Assembly: GCF_030272615.1 (NCBI RefSeq)
Contig: NC_081415.1
Coordinates: forward strand, 510,217,873-510,281,872
From: Cryptomeria japonica
Lineage: Eukaryota; Streptophyta; Pinopsida; Cupressales; Cupressaceae
DNA: 64,000 nucleotides
Direction: 5' to 3'
Shown: positions 22,997 to 35,600 of the stretch, piece by piece
Numbering within the stretch: position 1 is the stretch's first letter
How the letters are laid out: every line of letters begins with the position of its first letter
The notes under the pieces: model-generated
What the model saw: the letters and a program-made list of their open reading frames with translations, nothing else
The model's database searches: none
What the model was told of the DNA's origin: nothing
Position numbers and translations under genes: made by a program

Positions 22997-24989
22997 AGCT
23001 CATCGAAAAATCACTCCAAATGTACCAGTGAACTCTTCTCCAACAAAACCTACTCACAAACTAGAAAGGAAAAATGTTGGAACTATGTTTAGAGGTCTGC
23101 AATAGTTAGACCCCCATTTTGGTGTTTCCACCTCCACAGACAACCAAATAGATAGATTTGGATAAGACAATAATTAAATGGAAAGTAAATATAATAATAA
23201 GTATGCTAATGGAGATAAAAAAGGAAAAAAAAAGAGAAATCCCCTTCCACACTCAAAGCATGACAATGGTATTCAAAATGCGAGAGAAAAACATGCTGAG
23301 AATGCAGGAGATATCACTAGAAAGCTTCAATGGAGTAGTGATCCTAGTTAGAGATCATAGAGTGAATAGCCTGCAAGAAATGAGTTCCTAGACCCTCAAA
23401 ATGAAGCTTCAAAGGTCAAATATGCATGTTGGGAATGAAACTGATATTAGTGGTCATGGGAAGAGGCATTATGAACTCTGCCAGTCACAAGCATAATGCT
23501 CAAATAGCCACCTGCGAACTGTAGATTCATGGGATGCTAATGTAGCGTGCAAATGTCTTTGTGACACATTTGTCCATGAGTCATATAGTCATTGAGGTTG
23601 GAAAAAAGGACAAAATAGCGGGTGATGATGCAAGCCATGTAGAAAAAAAGGCAAAAAGATGAAGATCTCCATTTAATGTAAAGTGAAGGCGCTTGTGTAG
23701 CATGAAATTACACAAGGTGTAATTTATGAGGTAACAAAGACATGAGCAACACTTACAAGAGAAAAAGAATTTAAATGGAGGTATTATATTCTAATTCTTC
23801 TATAGTTCTTCTTGCACTATATTTCAACTAGATTTTATGATGACTCATTGTGTATGAGAATCTTCTTACCTTTCTTACCTTTTATTTTAATATTTGTTCA
23901 AATTTTATCATTTTGGATGGACAAGGGAAAAAAAGAGTCTGGACAAGGGAAGAATAAAAAGTGTAGACCAAGTGCTCCACCTTGACTCTATAATGATTAT
24001 ATTTGTGAGATCCTTTAATTTTTTAGTTGGAATTGAATACAACCATTCATTTGCAGTGTGATATTTTATTAGATTTTTCATATTTTGTGATATTATCTTA
24101 TTTTAGATTTATGACTCAAGCACATTCATTTTTGTGAGTTACTCCACATACAAATCCATGGATTCATGTGATTTTTTATATGACTTATTCTAATGATAAA
24201 TGATTAGGTATGGATGATTTATTTGATGATCTTGTTGCCATTTACACATATATTTTAATATCATAATGTGATGATTTTTGATATATTATTGATCTAAAAA
24301 ACTCTAGTGAGTGCGCTTACTCAACTAAGTTCACTTAATCAGATTTAAAATCTATGCCAAGACCTTTAATTAATGGTTCAAACCCAATGTGAAAATTCAA
24401 ACCATCAATCTACCGAGCTCTCTGATTAGTGCCTTTTCACTTAACCAATTCAACTTAGTTCAATGCGGAATAAAGAACAATAATCAATAGTTAAGTGAAA
24501 TCCAATAACACATAAAGCACAAGACAAGGGAAAGTTTGATAATGGAGTTCACCAGATTCTGGCTACATCTCCAGATCTGCTCGAACATGAATTGTTCTAT
24601 TTCTTCTTCTGCAAGATGTTGGGACCTTCTCACAAGTGTTACACAAAGAATTACCTTCTCCTTAAACAAGGACTCAAGAAGGCATCACACACTTATGACC
24701 TTACTGCAGACATCAGAAGGACAAACTCTTTACAAAGCAAGCTTTACATAGCTTTCCCAAACTCCTTACTTTGATGAATTGGATCAAAGGATTCTCTCCT
24801 TGAATTCCTTTACAAAAAGGCTACACCCCCCTTTTATACATATGTTTCCCATATGAGGTTAAAACCACCATAATTTATAAAATAACCCCTTTACAATAAA
24901 AATAACCTTCATATTCCATATACAACCCTTTATGATTTTTATAATTGCGGCATTATTCATTTTAAGTGTTTGGTTCAAACCATATAAGG

Positions 24990-25455
24990 TTATTTAGGGA
25001 TTTTCGGGCTTAACTAAGTGTTAAAAACAACACAACCCACATATATGCCACAAAATGGCAATTATGATTTTTGGTTGGCATGGGGGTTGAGGGTTCGACC
25101 CCTGCTAGTTGTTCTTTTAGCCGAATTAATAATTTAAACACGTTAAAATCAACCACCGCCTACTCTAAGTGAAGTATTTGTCATTTTTCTCAACGTTGAG
25201 CCCAGTGATTGCAGAGGAGAAGTTTATTTAGGGATTTTTCAGGATTAATAAGTGTTAAAAACAACACAACCCACATATATGCCGTGAAACAACAATAATG
25301 ATTTTTGGTTGGCGTGGGGGTCGAGGGTTCGGCCCCCGCTAGCTGTTCTTTTAGCCAAAATAATTTAAACACGTTAAAATTAACCACCGCCCGCACTAAT
25401 TTAATTTTCTGTCGTTTGGCAGAACATTGAGCGTGGTAGTTGCAGCTGAGAAGGT
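24990..25455 (+). repeat. Tandem duplication, unit 234 bp, with a palindrome in each unit
   Basis: Units start TTATTTAGGGATTTT at 24990 and 25224 and share AAAAACAACACAACCCACAT, CTTTTAGCC and TTAAACACGTTAAAAT. Each unit has a palindrome, GGGTTCGACCCC near 25090 and GGGTTCGGCCCCC near 25324, that resembles a tRNA B box, but no tRNA cloverleaf fits around it. Confidence 0.85.
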
Positions 25456-27679
25456 TAGGAGGTTGAATCTCCTAACCAAATTTTGTTCAATCGTTCATCG
25501 ATCTGGTGTGACCTCAAGGTTCCACGTGGCACCATCTGATTCATCGACAACTCAATCATTTGAAACGTCAACTATTGAATTAGGTGCCACTTCATCGTAC
25601 AAATGACATGTGTCACTCTCCAATCGGTTCACACGATGCCACCCCTTTGTATGGTCATGTTGACATCATCATAGTCAACTCTCAACTTTGACCAGACATA
25701 TCTTTGGTGTACGAGCACCATTTTCGACGAAACGAACGCCATTGGAATTGTGGCGACAAGATCTTTGTGATGGTGTTGCTTTTGCAGACATTCAAAATAG
25801 TTAAATTTCCAGGGTCTCAAGATCCACCTAGATCAATTATGCATGTACATCTATGGTTATATATCTTTAATCAAACTAAACCTTATCAATATATTTGTGA
25901 TGACATATTGTTTGTGAAAATACTATATTTTAACATTATAAATGCTTTGACTATGAGAATTTTTAATGATGAACTAATTATATAATCTAGTGTGTAGGTT
26001 AATTGGTTGGCCAGTGGAATTGGGTAATATGCATAGTGATATTTGTTGTGAAAACTAGTAGAGCCAACTTAATTTATTTAGAGAGACTGAAATCTTTTAT
26101 ATCGAGTAACTCATTTTGTTTTGTGTGTCATGTGAATTTGTTCAATGAATCATATGTGGTGTATGCATATTGTTAAATGACGTATACCTAAAGTTTGTAA
26201 ATATTGTCAAGGTGAATCATTATGGTAAAATATTAGTTTCTTAGTGTGAATAATTGATTTAAACTTTGTAAAGTTTAAATACTATTTTGGTATGAAACTT
26301 CATCTTATTTAATATTCACAAGGCTCTAAGTCATAGTGTGATAAGTTAGGCCTCCTTTAGGGATATATGAAAATTAGTTCTTTAACATAGCCTACAACAA
26401 TGTGGAAAAAATTAAGATTATGCATGAGATTTATGTATTTTAAGTGAATTGGAAGATCATCTATGAAAGTAAAAAGTGTCATCTTTATACCTAAACATGC
26501 ATGACAATGAGTACAACACGATTATTGAGGAGGCCATGATTTTGAAGAGTCATTATATATATTTTTGTAATTATTTTTCTCAAGGGATTTCTATTATTGT
26601 TGTTATCTTAAATTTGGAAATGAAAATTGAAAAAGGGAAAATTTAAGAGGAGTGCATTGTAGAAATAGAGAAGGCTAGAGGAAGAGTGAATATTTGTGCA
26701 ATTGAGTCTTTCTATTGTAGGTGCAAAAAATTTACAAAGTAGGCCTCTCTCCATTGTTATAAAATAACTTGAAAACAATACCACCTATTACACATCTTGT
26801 GCTTTATATCTTAAAATTCTAACTATGTTTTATTTTACATGTTATGATTATGTTTAAAAAGTATGCTGTAAATTTTTTCTTATTTTGTTCTATTGTAATG
26901 TAATCCTAGCTACTTGTGGGAAGGAGAAGTGTGCTCTCCCTGAGAGGTGAGAATTACTTCTTGTGTGGGGTTGCTGAAGTAAGCATCCTTATGAGGGAAT
27001 TCAAGATTAGAGTAACCATATGGATTTAGTGGTAGAATAGTTGTTATATTTGAAATTGCATGTTGGAAGGACTTTGGCAATCTGTTTGGGATCATATTAA
27101 GGTTTATGAAAAAATTTGTAAAGAAGGGACTTTTTTTTATAGATGAAATTATTGGTTCTTGTCAATAATATCCCCCTTAGGTAGATTTGCTTTGCATCCC
27201 CTTTTTGAGTTTTTAACAAAACTCTTTCATGTAGACCCTGAGAAATTTTTCTATGTTTGAAAGTATGTGTGCATGTGTTTCGGTTGTTAATTAATTCACA
27301 CCTTTTGTTGTAAATAATATTTATGTTTTCTATGTAACTATAATATAGTCACTATGCATTTTCCCTAGCTTGGGGTGCATACTTAGCTATCCTAGGTTGG
27401 GTGGTGAAGCTTCCCCTAGCTATTGCAAGTACTTTTCTATTTTACATAGGTTAAAATAAATCCTAGAATTCTCTATAATCGAAAAAGAATATGATCACTC
27501 TATTTTTAAAGTGACTCCATCTAGTTGGTGAAGGTTTAACACACAATAACTGTAATTACCTTGCCGAGGTTGGTTAAAGAAATAAATTTACTTGTCTTGA
27601 AAAATGTTGCACATGATTGACTAAGTATGTTATGCAAGTATATCATTGAATTTGAGATATGCAAGTACCCTAAGAGGTA

Positions 27680-27797
27680 GTTATATGAAAATGATGGCTA
27701 TCTCAAAGACTGTTGGTATAGTTATAAATAAATGAGGAGTTATATGAAAATTATGGCTATCTCAACAACTATTGGTATTATTCTAAATAAATAGACA
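27680..27797 (+). repeat. 59-bp tandem duplication
   Basis: GTTATATGAAAATGATGGCT at 27680 and GTTATATGAAAATTATGGCT at 27739. Both continue through ATCTCAA and TTGGTAT to AAATAAAT. Confidence 0.9.
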
Positions 27798-28342
27798 CTA
27801 TTATATTTATATTATGTGAAAACTATGAACTAGGATCTCACCTAGTTGAAAAGTATGGTAGTATACGAATTTAATGAAAAATCCTATAAAAGGAAAATTT
27901 CAATGTATTTATTAGTTCCTGCCTGCAGGAAACTATAGCGAAGGCATCTAATGGTAAACAATGATTAATCTTTCCCCTTTCACCCAATCAACATGCCATA
28001 AAACTTTGCATAGTTTTATTTTCCATTATGTGCTATCAAGAAGTTGCTCATTTTTTAACAGAAATTTTTGTGAAATGTATTTTGGCAATCTCTGATTCGT
28101 ATTGCACACGGTTGGCAGATGCATTTAGAGTTATTCATAGGTTCCGATAAGAGAGAACACACGATTAACAAAGGCAATAGATCTTGGGGTATTCACTTCT
28201 AAAAATTGCAAGGCAGGGAAGATGCGTGACCTGCATGCAAAATAGAACACGTGTCTTATCTATGTTTTCACATTTTCTATTATAGTTATTAGATCTATTA
28301 AAATTCCTTTGAGACTCACCATTTTCAGTGGGTAGTGGTGCC

Positions 28343-28626
28343 TCTAAGACAAAGTAAGAAACTGAGAATGTATATTATCAGTGTGGTTAATTGATTTGGT
28401 CTCGACGTCTTCTTATTATGGCGGAGGAGGAAACAGATGGAAGGTAACCTCTGCAACCTTGTACGGAGACTCTGATGCTCTCGGCATCATGGGTAAAAAA
28501 ACATAAATTCCTTTGGTTTTTTTATTCATATTTAGTGACGGTCTTTCCTGGAGACAACAATTTCATTGAGGCATTCTGTCAAACAGTTTACATGCCCTAT
28601 CAATGCTTCCACATTCTGCAGAGGTG
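28343..28626 (+). repeat. Direct repeat containing putative first exon, left copy
   Basis: 284 bp, nearly identical to 39081-39364. Contains ATG 28418-28420 opening MAEEETDGR, then TAA at 28445-28447 where the right copy has CAA. A GGTAAAAAA donor-like site follows about 80 bp after the ATG. Located 35 bp before the first recognisable PEPCK exon, so it probably held the PEPCK N-terminal exon. Confidence 0.85.
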
Positions 28627-30880
28627 TTAAAATGTTTTTTGTTATGTTGTATGCTATTCAGTGCTTCTCTTGCATCCCTGACGAGGGAAAAGGGGCCCCA
28701 AATGATTCATGGAGATCCAGAAATGGCAAAGGCAAGAGGGCAGCCTCTCAAGTCCTTAATTTCTCCTAAACCCACCATTAATGACAGTTCTTTGAAGCTC
28801 ACCCATGTTCTCTATAATCTTTCTCCTCCAGGTGCAATGCCATTTATTTGTATTAATTGTTTATTTAGATATAAGATCGTGGATTAAATAAGTTATTGTT
28901 GACAATTCGTGTGTGTGGGATTTGTGTTGTTTAAACAGAACTTTATGAGGAGGCTATAAAGTATGAGAAAGGGTCCTTCATCACTTGTATTGGTGCTCTA
29001 GCTACCATGTCTGGTGCAAAAACAAGTAGCTCACCAAAATACAAAAGGGTTGTGAGGGAAGAGACATCTGAATAGGATCTATGGTGGGGAAGGTATAAAC
29101 ATGAAATGATGTTTTTTATATTTGTGTAGAAATGTTCTTTTAAGAACTGTATTTTTATCAAAGTTTTGGATGACACACTTTGATCTATTATTATTGATAG
29201 AAAAAAAATGTTAAACAACTTTTTTACACAAATGCAATGGCTATTGTTATTATTCTATGATGAATGCCATTCCAAAGGTTGATATAAAAATTTATTCTAT
29301 GATGACTATCATTCCAAAGGTTGATATAAAAATTTCTGCAATTTTTAAAAAATTTCTATATGGAGATTAAATTTTGTGGAAAAAAATTACCTTATGATGG
29401 ATCAGAAGTGTAATTCTCATGTTACACAGAACGTTTTGTAAAACCCTATCAGATTTGTTTATCAATATTTTAGGTGACATTTTATGGTAAATTATTAAGA
29501 CAATAATCACAAATTTTATAGCCATTATTTTGATGATATATTTTGATATGTAATTCAAAATATACTTTTATTAATCAAAAATGTCAATTACAATCATCTA
29601 ACAAATAATGAACAAATCTCATCATTCTCAATGTTGATGGTCAACCATGATATACAATGCAAAACATTTTGTTATCTATATGATGATAAAAAAACGAAGC
29701 ATGATCTATTAGTTCATATTACTGAAAATCATATTTTGATGAAAATATTATGTTTCTTTTCATCAGTCTATTCAATTATCTGTTCTAATGATTATACTGA
29801 ATATATTGATCATTATAACATGTGTATTCTTAGAAATTTTCGTATTACAATTCTATTTTATTATCTAATATCTTATTCTTTCAACGGTTCTCCAAACATT
29901 GAGATGGATGAACAAACATTTTTGGTCAATAGAGAGAGAGCTGTTGATTATCTGAATTCATTGGACAAGGTTGGGATTGTTAACTAATTAATGCATTGAG
30001 TTCAATCTAGGAATCTAATTCCTCATGGAAGATTTCCCAGGCAGTGAACACTAAGGATAACTGTGATTATTTTCTTTTTGAATCAGGTGTTTGTGAATGA
30101 TAAATTCCTCAACTGGGATCCAGAGCATAGGTTAAAAGTGAGGATTATCTTTGCAAGAGCCTATCATTCCCTCTTCATGCATAACATGTAAGAGTCCAAT
30201 GTAGTGAGATGATTTTAAAATTGCCCAAAACAACTCCTTTCAAAGATTCATTTAAAAACTATTTAGACTTTACCTCCATACAATTGTGAATATATAAAAT
30301 ATTCTTTGATTTCATGCAATTCATTCTAGAATAGTTAAATTTTACCACCATATAATCATAAATATATAAAACAATTCTACATGGCCATCTCTATTGTGGC
30401 TTAAATATAATCTCCTAAAATTGAACTATCTTGGAGCTTTTGTTCTAATCTAATCATCCATTTACATGTTGATCTAATCGAATGCATGTCTAGGTCAACT
30501 GACTGCAAATCAAGCCTTTAGTTTGCATTTTCTAAGAATTAGAATTTTGATGTTGTACTTGTGCTGAGATGATATATTCAGGTGTATTCAAACAACACCA
30601 GAAGAACTGGAGAACTTTGGTGTACCAGATTTCACCATATACAATGGAGGCCAATTTTTATGCAACCGATACACACACTACATGACCTCATCCACAAGCA
30701 TAGATCTCAACTTGAAATGCAAAGAAATGGTGATCCTTGGCACTCAATATGCTGGGGAGATGAAGAAGGGCCTTTTCTCAGTCATGCACTACCTCATGCC
30801 AAAGAGAGGGATACTCTCATTGCACTCTGGATGTAACATGTGCAAGGAAGGAGATGTTACACTTTTCTTTGGATTGTCAG
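28418..30880 (+). pseudogene. PCK: Truncated phosphoenolpyruvate carboxykinase (ATP) gene, 5' half
   Basis: PEPCK converts oxaloacetate plus ATP to phosphoenolpyruvate and CO2 in the cytosol, the first step from lipid or amino acid carbon to sugar. Exons: putative first exon 28418 to about 28499; 28662-28831 (SLASLTREKGP...LTHVLYNLSPP); 28939-29092 ([35 protein letters not shown]); 29887-29969 ([20 protein letters not shown]); 30087-30187 ([20 protein letters not shown]); 30582-30880 ([43 protein letters not shown]). Most introns have GT and AG ends. Damage: TAA 28445, TAG 29073-29075, no AG before the 29887 exon, and GRSP changed to SSSP, removing the substrate-binding Arg. The gene stops at FFGLSG. 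The exon with the P-loop GTGKTT and everything after it are missing. Confidence 0.93.
29251..29334 (+). repeat. 42-bp tandem duplication within a PEPCK intron
   Basis: TATTCTATGATGAATGCCAT at 29251 and TATTCTATGATGACTATCAT at 29293, each ending GTTGATATAAAAATT. Confidence 0.95.
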
Positions 30881-31009
30881 GTATGTACATATATTGTTTA
30901 AAAACCTCATTCCCTATGCACTCTATGTTTGGAACATGTAGCATACTAATCCTACCAAAGATTTAATGAAGGCTTGATGTTGCTTATTCTAGCAGGTTGA
31001 TTAATAGGA

Positions 31010-31164
31010 CTAAAGTTGCTCGGTAAGTCCTCTGGGCCGTATGTAATATGATGAGATCGAATAGAAGGGTATTCGTAATACCAACTCACTATGATGACTC
31101 TTATGTGCCCCAGACTCTTGAACCAACCTACTAAAGGTTAGCCCCCCGCCTAACCCCAACCGTA
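31010..31164. other. GC-richer segment, possible organelle-derived DNA (left part)
   Basis: Composition changes abruptly (for example GTCCTCTGGGCCGTATG, GGTTAGCCCCCCGCCTAACC) after the PEPCK remnant, and resumes at 38789 on the other side of copia-2. The style resembles intergenic plant mitochondrial DNA. No gene is recognisable, so origin is a guess. Confidence 0.3.
31160..31164. repeat. Target site duplication of copia-2, left copy
   Basis: CCGTA, identical to 38789-38793. Confidence 0.92.
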
Positions 31165-32632
31165 TGTTGGCAATATAACAAGGATATTGAGAAGGTTGTT
31201 GATGATTATGGACATAACTGATTAAAGATGTTTTACTATCTTGATATTATTATTTTGTCATTGATGTCAAGAAATTGATTTTCTAATTCAGTATGATGTT
31301 GCCATATCTTAATAAATATGATATGAATATTATAAAGAAGTCGGTAAAGACACAGAAAAGAATATGATGAATAAAGGGATAAGTTATTCAATGGGCAACT
31401 CTACCGAGTCAGACAATGATGAGATCTTGATGTTTTAGATTGTTTTAACATCATACATATGTTGTAAAATGGAAAGGTTAATACTACACTATGTTATCAG
31501 GCAAAGAACCTAGTCGGTAAACCCTAAGGTTATCGCAGTCGGTTAATGAAGACAGAATGTCTACCGAGTAAAGTTTAGTATTCACCGAGTTGTAACCGAG
31601 CTATAACAGAATGCATTAAATGGTTACATGTGATATTTAATGAAAGAAGCTGATGAGCTGGAGCAGATCAATGATTGGCAAGCCGTGGAAGAAGTTTGTT
31701 AACAAATCTAAGGCAATGGAAAGTCGGCAAGAAGATCTACAACTCAGATTGAACCGCATTACCCTAACACAAGTTCCAAGATGATTGTGCAAGTTCTGAG
31801 GTAGGGTAAAACATTTTTCAGATCGTAAGATACAATGAACCTGGACAAGATTAAAGATCTGATGGCTATGATTGATCATGGGAAATGTGATCAAGGAGAT
31901 TAAGCGGTTAGATGATTGTCTATAAATAGGAAACTGTTGATAAACAATGGATGCGGGCAAGTGTATGCACAGGGATGCTACATAGTGATCACTGAGCACA
32001 GAAGCTTGAAAACCTATTGGAATAACAGAGTATTGATGCCCAGCAGATAGACCAGAATAGTTCTATGTCTAGATTGTGTTGAACAAATAAGAATCTGCTT
32101 TAGCATTTTAGATGTAAAGTTGCAGACAGATTGTATTACTGTTAGCTTGTGAAAGTAACAGGAAATGTCTTAACCGAGTGGACTTAATAGTCTTATAAGT
32201 AAATCCTCTAACAAGGTGACATTCTAAATGAGTGTTTGAAATCCTTTGACAAGGTCACTTCTAACAAAGTGAAGATCCTAACAAATCTGAGGGAAATCCC
32301 TTAACCGGGTCACATCTAGCAATGTGTTTTGTAATCTTTAACAGGATTGGCTTTTAACCGAGCATAACCTAGAAGAGTATATTTCTTAGTGGGTCCGAAA
32401 TCCCACAGTGGTTTTCCCTATTTGGGTTTCCACGTTAAATATGGTGTTATGAGGTTTATATTGTTCATATGCTTTTGAGTTTGCATGTTTGACAGTTTTT
32501 ATTCTATGACTGATATATGTTACCGAGGTTGAATCTGATGTTTTCATTAATGATTAAGTTTGTATGATTCACCCCCCCCTCTCATCTTGTTGGCTATCAG
32601 ATCTGTACTTATATTAAGTATCTGAACTATCA
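31165..32632 (+). repeat. copia-2 5' LTR
   Basis: 1468 bp, TG...CA. Repeated ACCGAG and TCGGTAAA words are scattered through it. Confidence 0.97.
31921..31928 (+). promoter_or_regulatory. Candidate TATA box in copia-2 5' LTR
   Basis: TATAAATA about 757 bp into the LTR in a CTATAAATAGG context, which is a typical plant core promoter. The same site is kept at 38078-38085 in the 3' LTR. It would set the U3/R boundary near 31950. Confidence 0.65.
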
Positions 32633-32634
32633 AT

Positions 32635-32646
32635 TGGTATCAGAGC
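32635..32646 (+). other. copia-2 primer binding site
   Basis: TGGTATCAGAGC, complementary to the 3' end of initiator methionine tRNA, two bases after the LTR end. Confidence 0.95.
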
Positions 32647-32696
32647 TTTGGACTCCGAAAGGAAAGTTTAAAGGAACTTGAGTTAAAGATCCAAAG

Positions 32697-35600
32697 ATGT
32701 ATAAGAGGGATGCACCTAAGCTGAATAAGTCAAGTTTCTCTACATGGCAGAAAAGGATGAAGCTACATCTATCAGGAGTTGGAGAATATGCTATATACTA
32801 TCTGGAGAATGATTTTGTTGCACCGAGCACCTATCCATTGACTATGGAAGAGATAAAGGCAAAGCAAAAACACATTCAAGCAATGATTGAAATAACATCT
32901 GCATTGATCGATTCTGAGTTTAATGATCTAGAAGGCTGCAATGATGCAAAGGCTATGTGGACTAAGCTCATATCTGTATATGGAGGAGATGAACATGTTC
33001 AAAGAGAAAAAGTTGATAGTCTAAGAGGACAACTTGAATCTATGAGGATGAATGAAGGTGAGAACATAACCCAGTACAGTACAAGACTAAAGGAGATCGT
33101 AAATCAAATCAAAGGAGCAGGAGGAACTATTGAAGAAAAGGATGTGACAAGTAAGTTGTTAAGAACCCTTCTACCTGCCTATGCAATCTGAGTCTCTGCA
33201 ATCAATGAAGTGGGGTTTGTACCTAATATGCCAGTTTCCTTGGATGCTACTATTGGTAAGCTACATGCATTTGAGTTAAGTAATTTTGATAACAGTGGGT
33301 CATCAGTAAATAAAGTTGAATCTGCATTTAGTTCTTTTCATCTGAATGAATCTAATGATTACAATGAAAGAAAGTATAAGTACTCTGAAGAAGATCATAG
33401 TGGAGCAAGTGAAAGATTTTGGAAGAACATGGAGGAGGTACACAAACTGTATGAAGAAATCAGAAAGCAAGAAGAGTTTGAAGCACTATTGGCCAAAATG
33501 TTACCAAGAGGCAAAGGTAAGTATAAGGGAAAACTACCCTTGAATTGTTTCAATTGTGATAAGATTGGACATATGGCTTCTAACTATCCTAAAAAAGATT
33601 TCACTAAAAAGAGAGATTACCGAGATGACAGACAGAAAGATAATCATTACAGAGGTCACCGAGACTTTAGAAGAAGAGATAGAAAGACCTGCTTAATTGT
33701 TGATGAGGAATCTGAAGATGATAAATCAGATGAGACTGATACATAGGAAGTTGTTTATGTGGCTATCAAGGATGGATCAGATGAAGAAAGGTATGAAGAA
33801 AAAGCCCTTATATCTCACATAAACACTAATGATTCTTGGATTATAGATAGTGGATGCTCACATCATATGACAGGAGATAAACACAAGTTTGTTATGTTAG
33901 AAGATTATGATGGAGGCTATGTTAGACTTGGTAATGATGCACCATGTCCGGTAAGAGGTAAAGGATCCATAACACTTCTTGATAAAGCAAGATGCAATGA
34001 TGTTTATTGGGTTGAAGGTTTGAAATATAATTTGTTGAGTGTAGCACAACTAAACAACACAGGTTACCGAATAGAATTTCAGAAAGGAATTGTCAAAGTT
34101 CATGACAAGAATGGAAAGTTAGCTGCTACCAGGACACAAACAAAAGGTAATACATTTCACCTTGACTCAACTCACAACAAGTGTTTGCATGCAAAGATTG
34201 ATAACACCTGGTTATGGCATAAAAAGGTTTTGTCATGTTAATTTTGATAATCTGATCAAGATAAGTAAGAAGCATAGAGTAAGAGGTTTACTGAGTCTTG
34301 AAAAATCTGAGAATGCTATGTGGCCAGGATGCCAAATGGGCAAGATGACAAGATCCAACTTACAAGTAAGTCCTACACTTCTAAGGGAATTTTAGATCTT
34401 GTACACACTGATCTTTGTGGTCCTATGAAAGTTCAAAGTTATTATGGTGATAAGTATTTCATATTATTTGTGGATGATTATTCAAGGATGATGTCAGTAA
34501 TGTTTTTAAAAGAAAAATCAGAAGCTTTTCAAATGTTTAAGTGGTACAAGGCTAGAGTTGAAAATGAAACAAGAAGACAACTGAAATGTCTTAGATTAGA
34601 TAGAGGAGGAGAGTTCACATTTGATGAGTTCAACCTATTTTGCTATGATCATGGTATTAAAAGACAAGTCTCTGCACCGAGGACTCCACATCAGAATGGA
34701 ATAACTGAAAGAAGAAACAGATCTATTGTGGATTGTGCTAGAACACTGATGATTGAAAGGAAGGTTCCACAAACATTTTGGAGAGAAGCAATAAGCACAG
34801 CTGTTTACACCTTGAACCGAGTTCAATTGAAGAAAGGTACTTTGAAGACACCTTATGAAATCTGGTATGGCAAGAAACCTAACGTAAGTTATTTTAAGAT
34901 CTTTGGAAGCAAATGCTATGTTCATAAAGATGATAGAAATGGCAAGTTTGATAAGAAAAGTGAAGAAGGAACATTTCTAGGATATTCTTCTAGAAGCAAA
35001 GCATTTAAATGTCTGATCAAATCATCTAACAAAATAGTAGAAAGTGCAAATGTAAAAATTGATGAATTTGCAGAAAGAACTGATGACAGGAATTCCAAAG
35101 AACCAGAAGACTATGATGAATTTGTCTATGTGCAATCAAAAAGTCCTACCGAGATAACTGCTGAAGGAAATGAGGAAGATATCCAGTTACTGAGTGATGA
35201 AGAGGATCATACAGAGCCTACCGAGCCTGTATTAGCCAAATATGTCAGAAGACATCATGCACCAAGTCAGATTATAGGAGATAAGGATGATCCAGTGATG
35301 ACAAGGAACAAACTGAGACAGAACACATGTTTGATATCTGAATTTGAACCAAGAATAGTAAAAGAGGCATTCAACAGTGAAGATTGGATAAATTCTATGA
35401 CTGAAGAGATTGATCAAATCAAGAAGAATGACACATGGACACTAGTCCCAAGACCTAAGGACAAAAATGTAATCGGTACAAAGTGGATCTTTAGAAACAA
35501 GCTAAATGAGAAAGGAGAGGTCATTCAGAACAAAGCAAGATTGGTTTGCAAAGGTTATGCCCAAGAAGAAGGAATTGATTATGGTGAGACTTTTGCACCT

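Larger units (their letters stand above)
22997..28342. other. Gene-poor interval
   Basis: No supported gene in about 5.3 kb. Contents noted: a segment at 24543-24585 that resembles the LARD LTR (GGAGTTCAC..., GGCTACATCTCC), the 234-bp tandem pair at 24990-25455, and a 59-bp duplication at 27680-27797. The remaining AT-rich ORFs below 95 codons show no motif. Confidence 0.4.

Noticed and set aside
25080-25345. tRNA gene suggested by GGTTCGA box
   Set aside because: No acceptor stem, D arm or anticodon arm fits around either palindrome.
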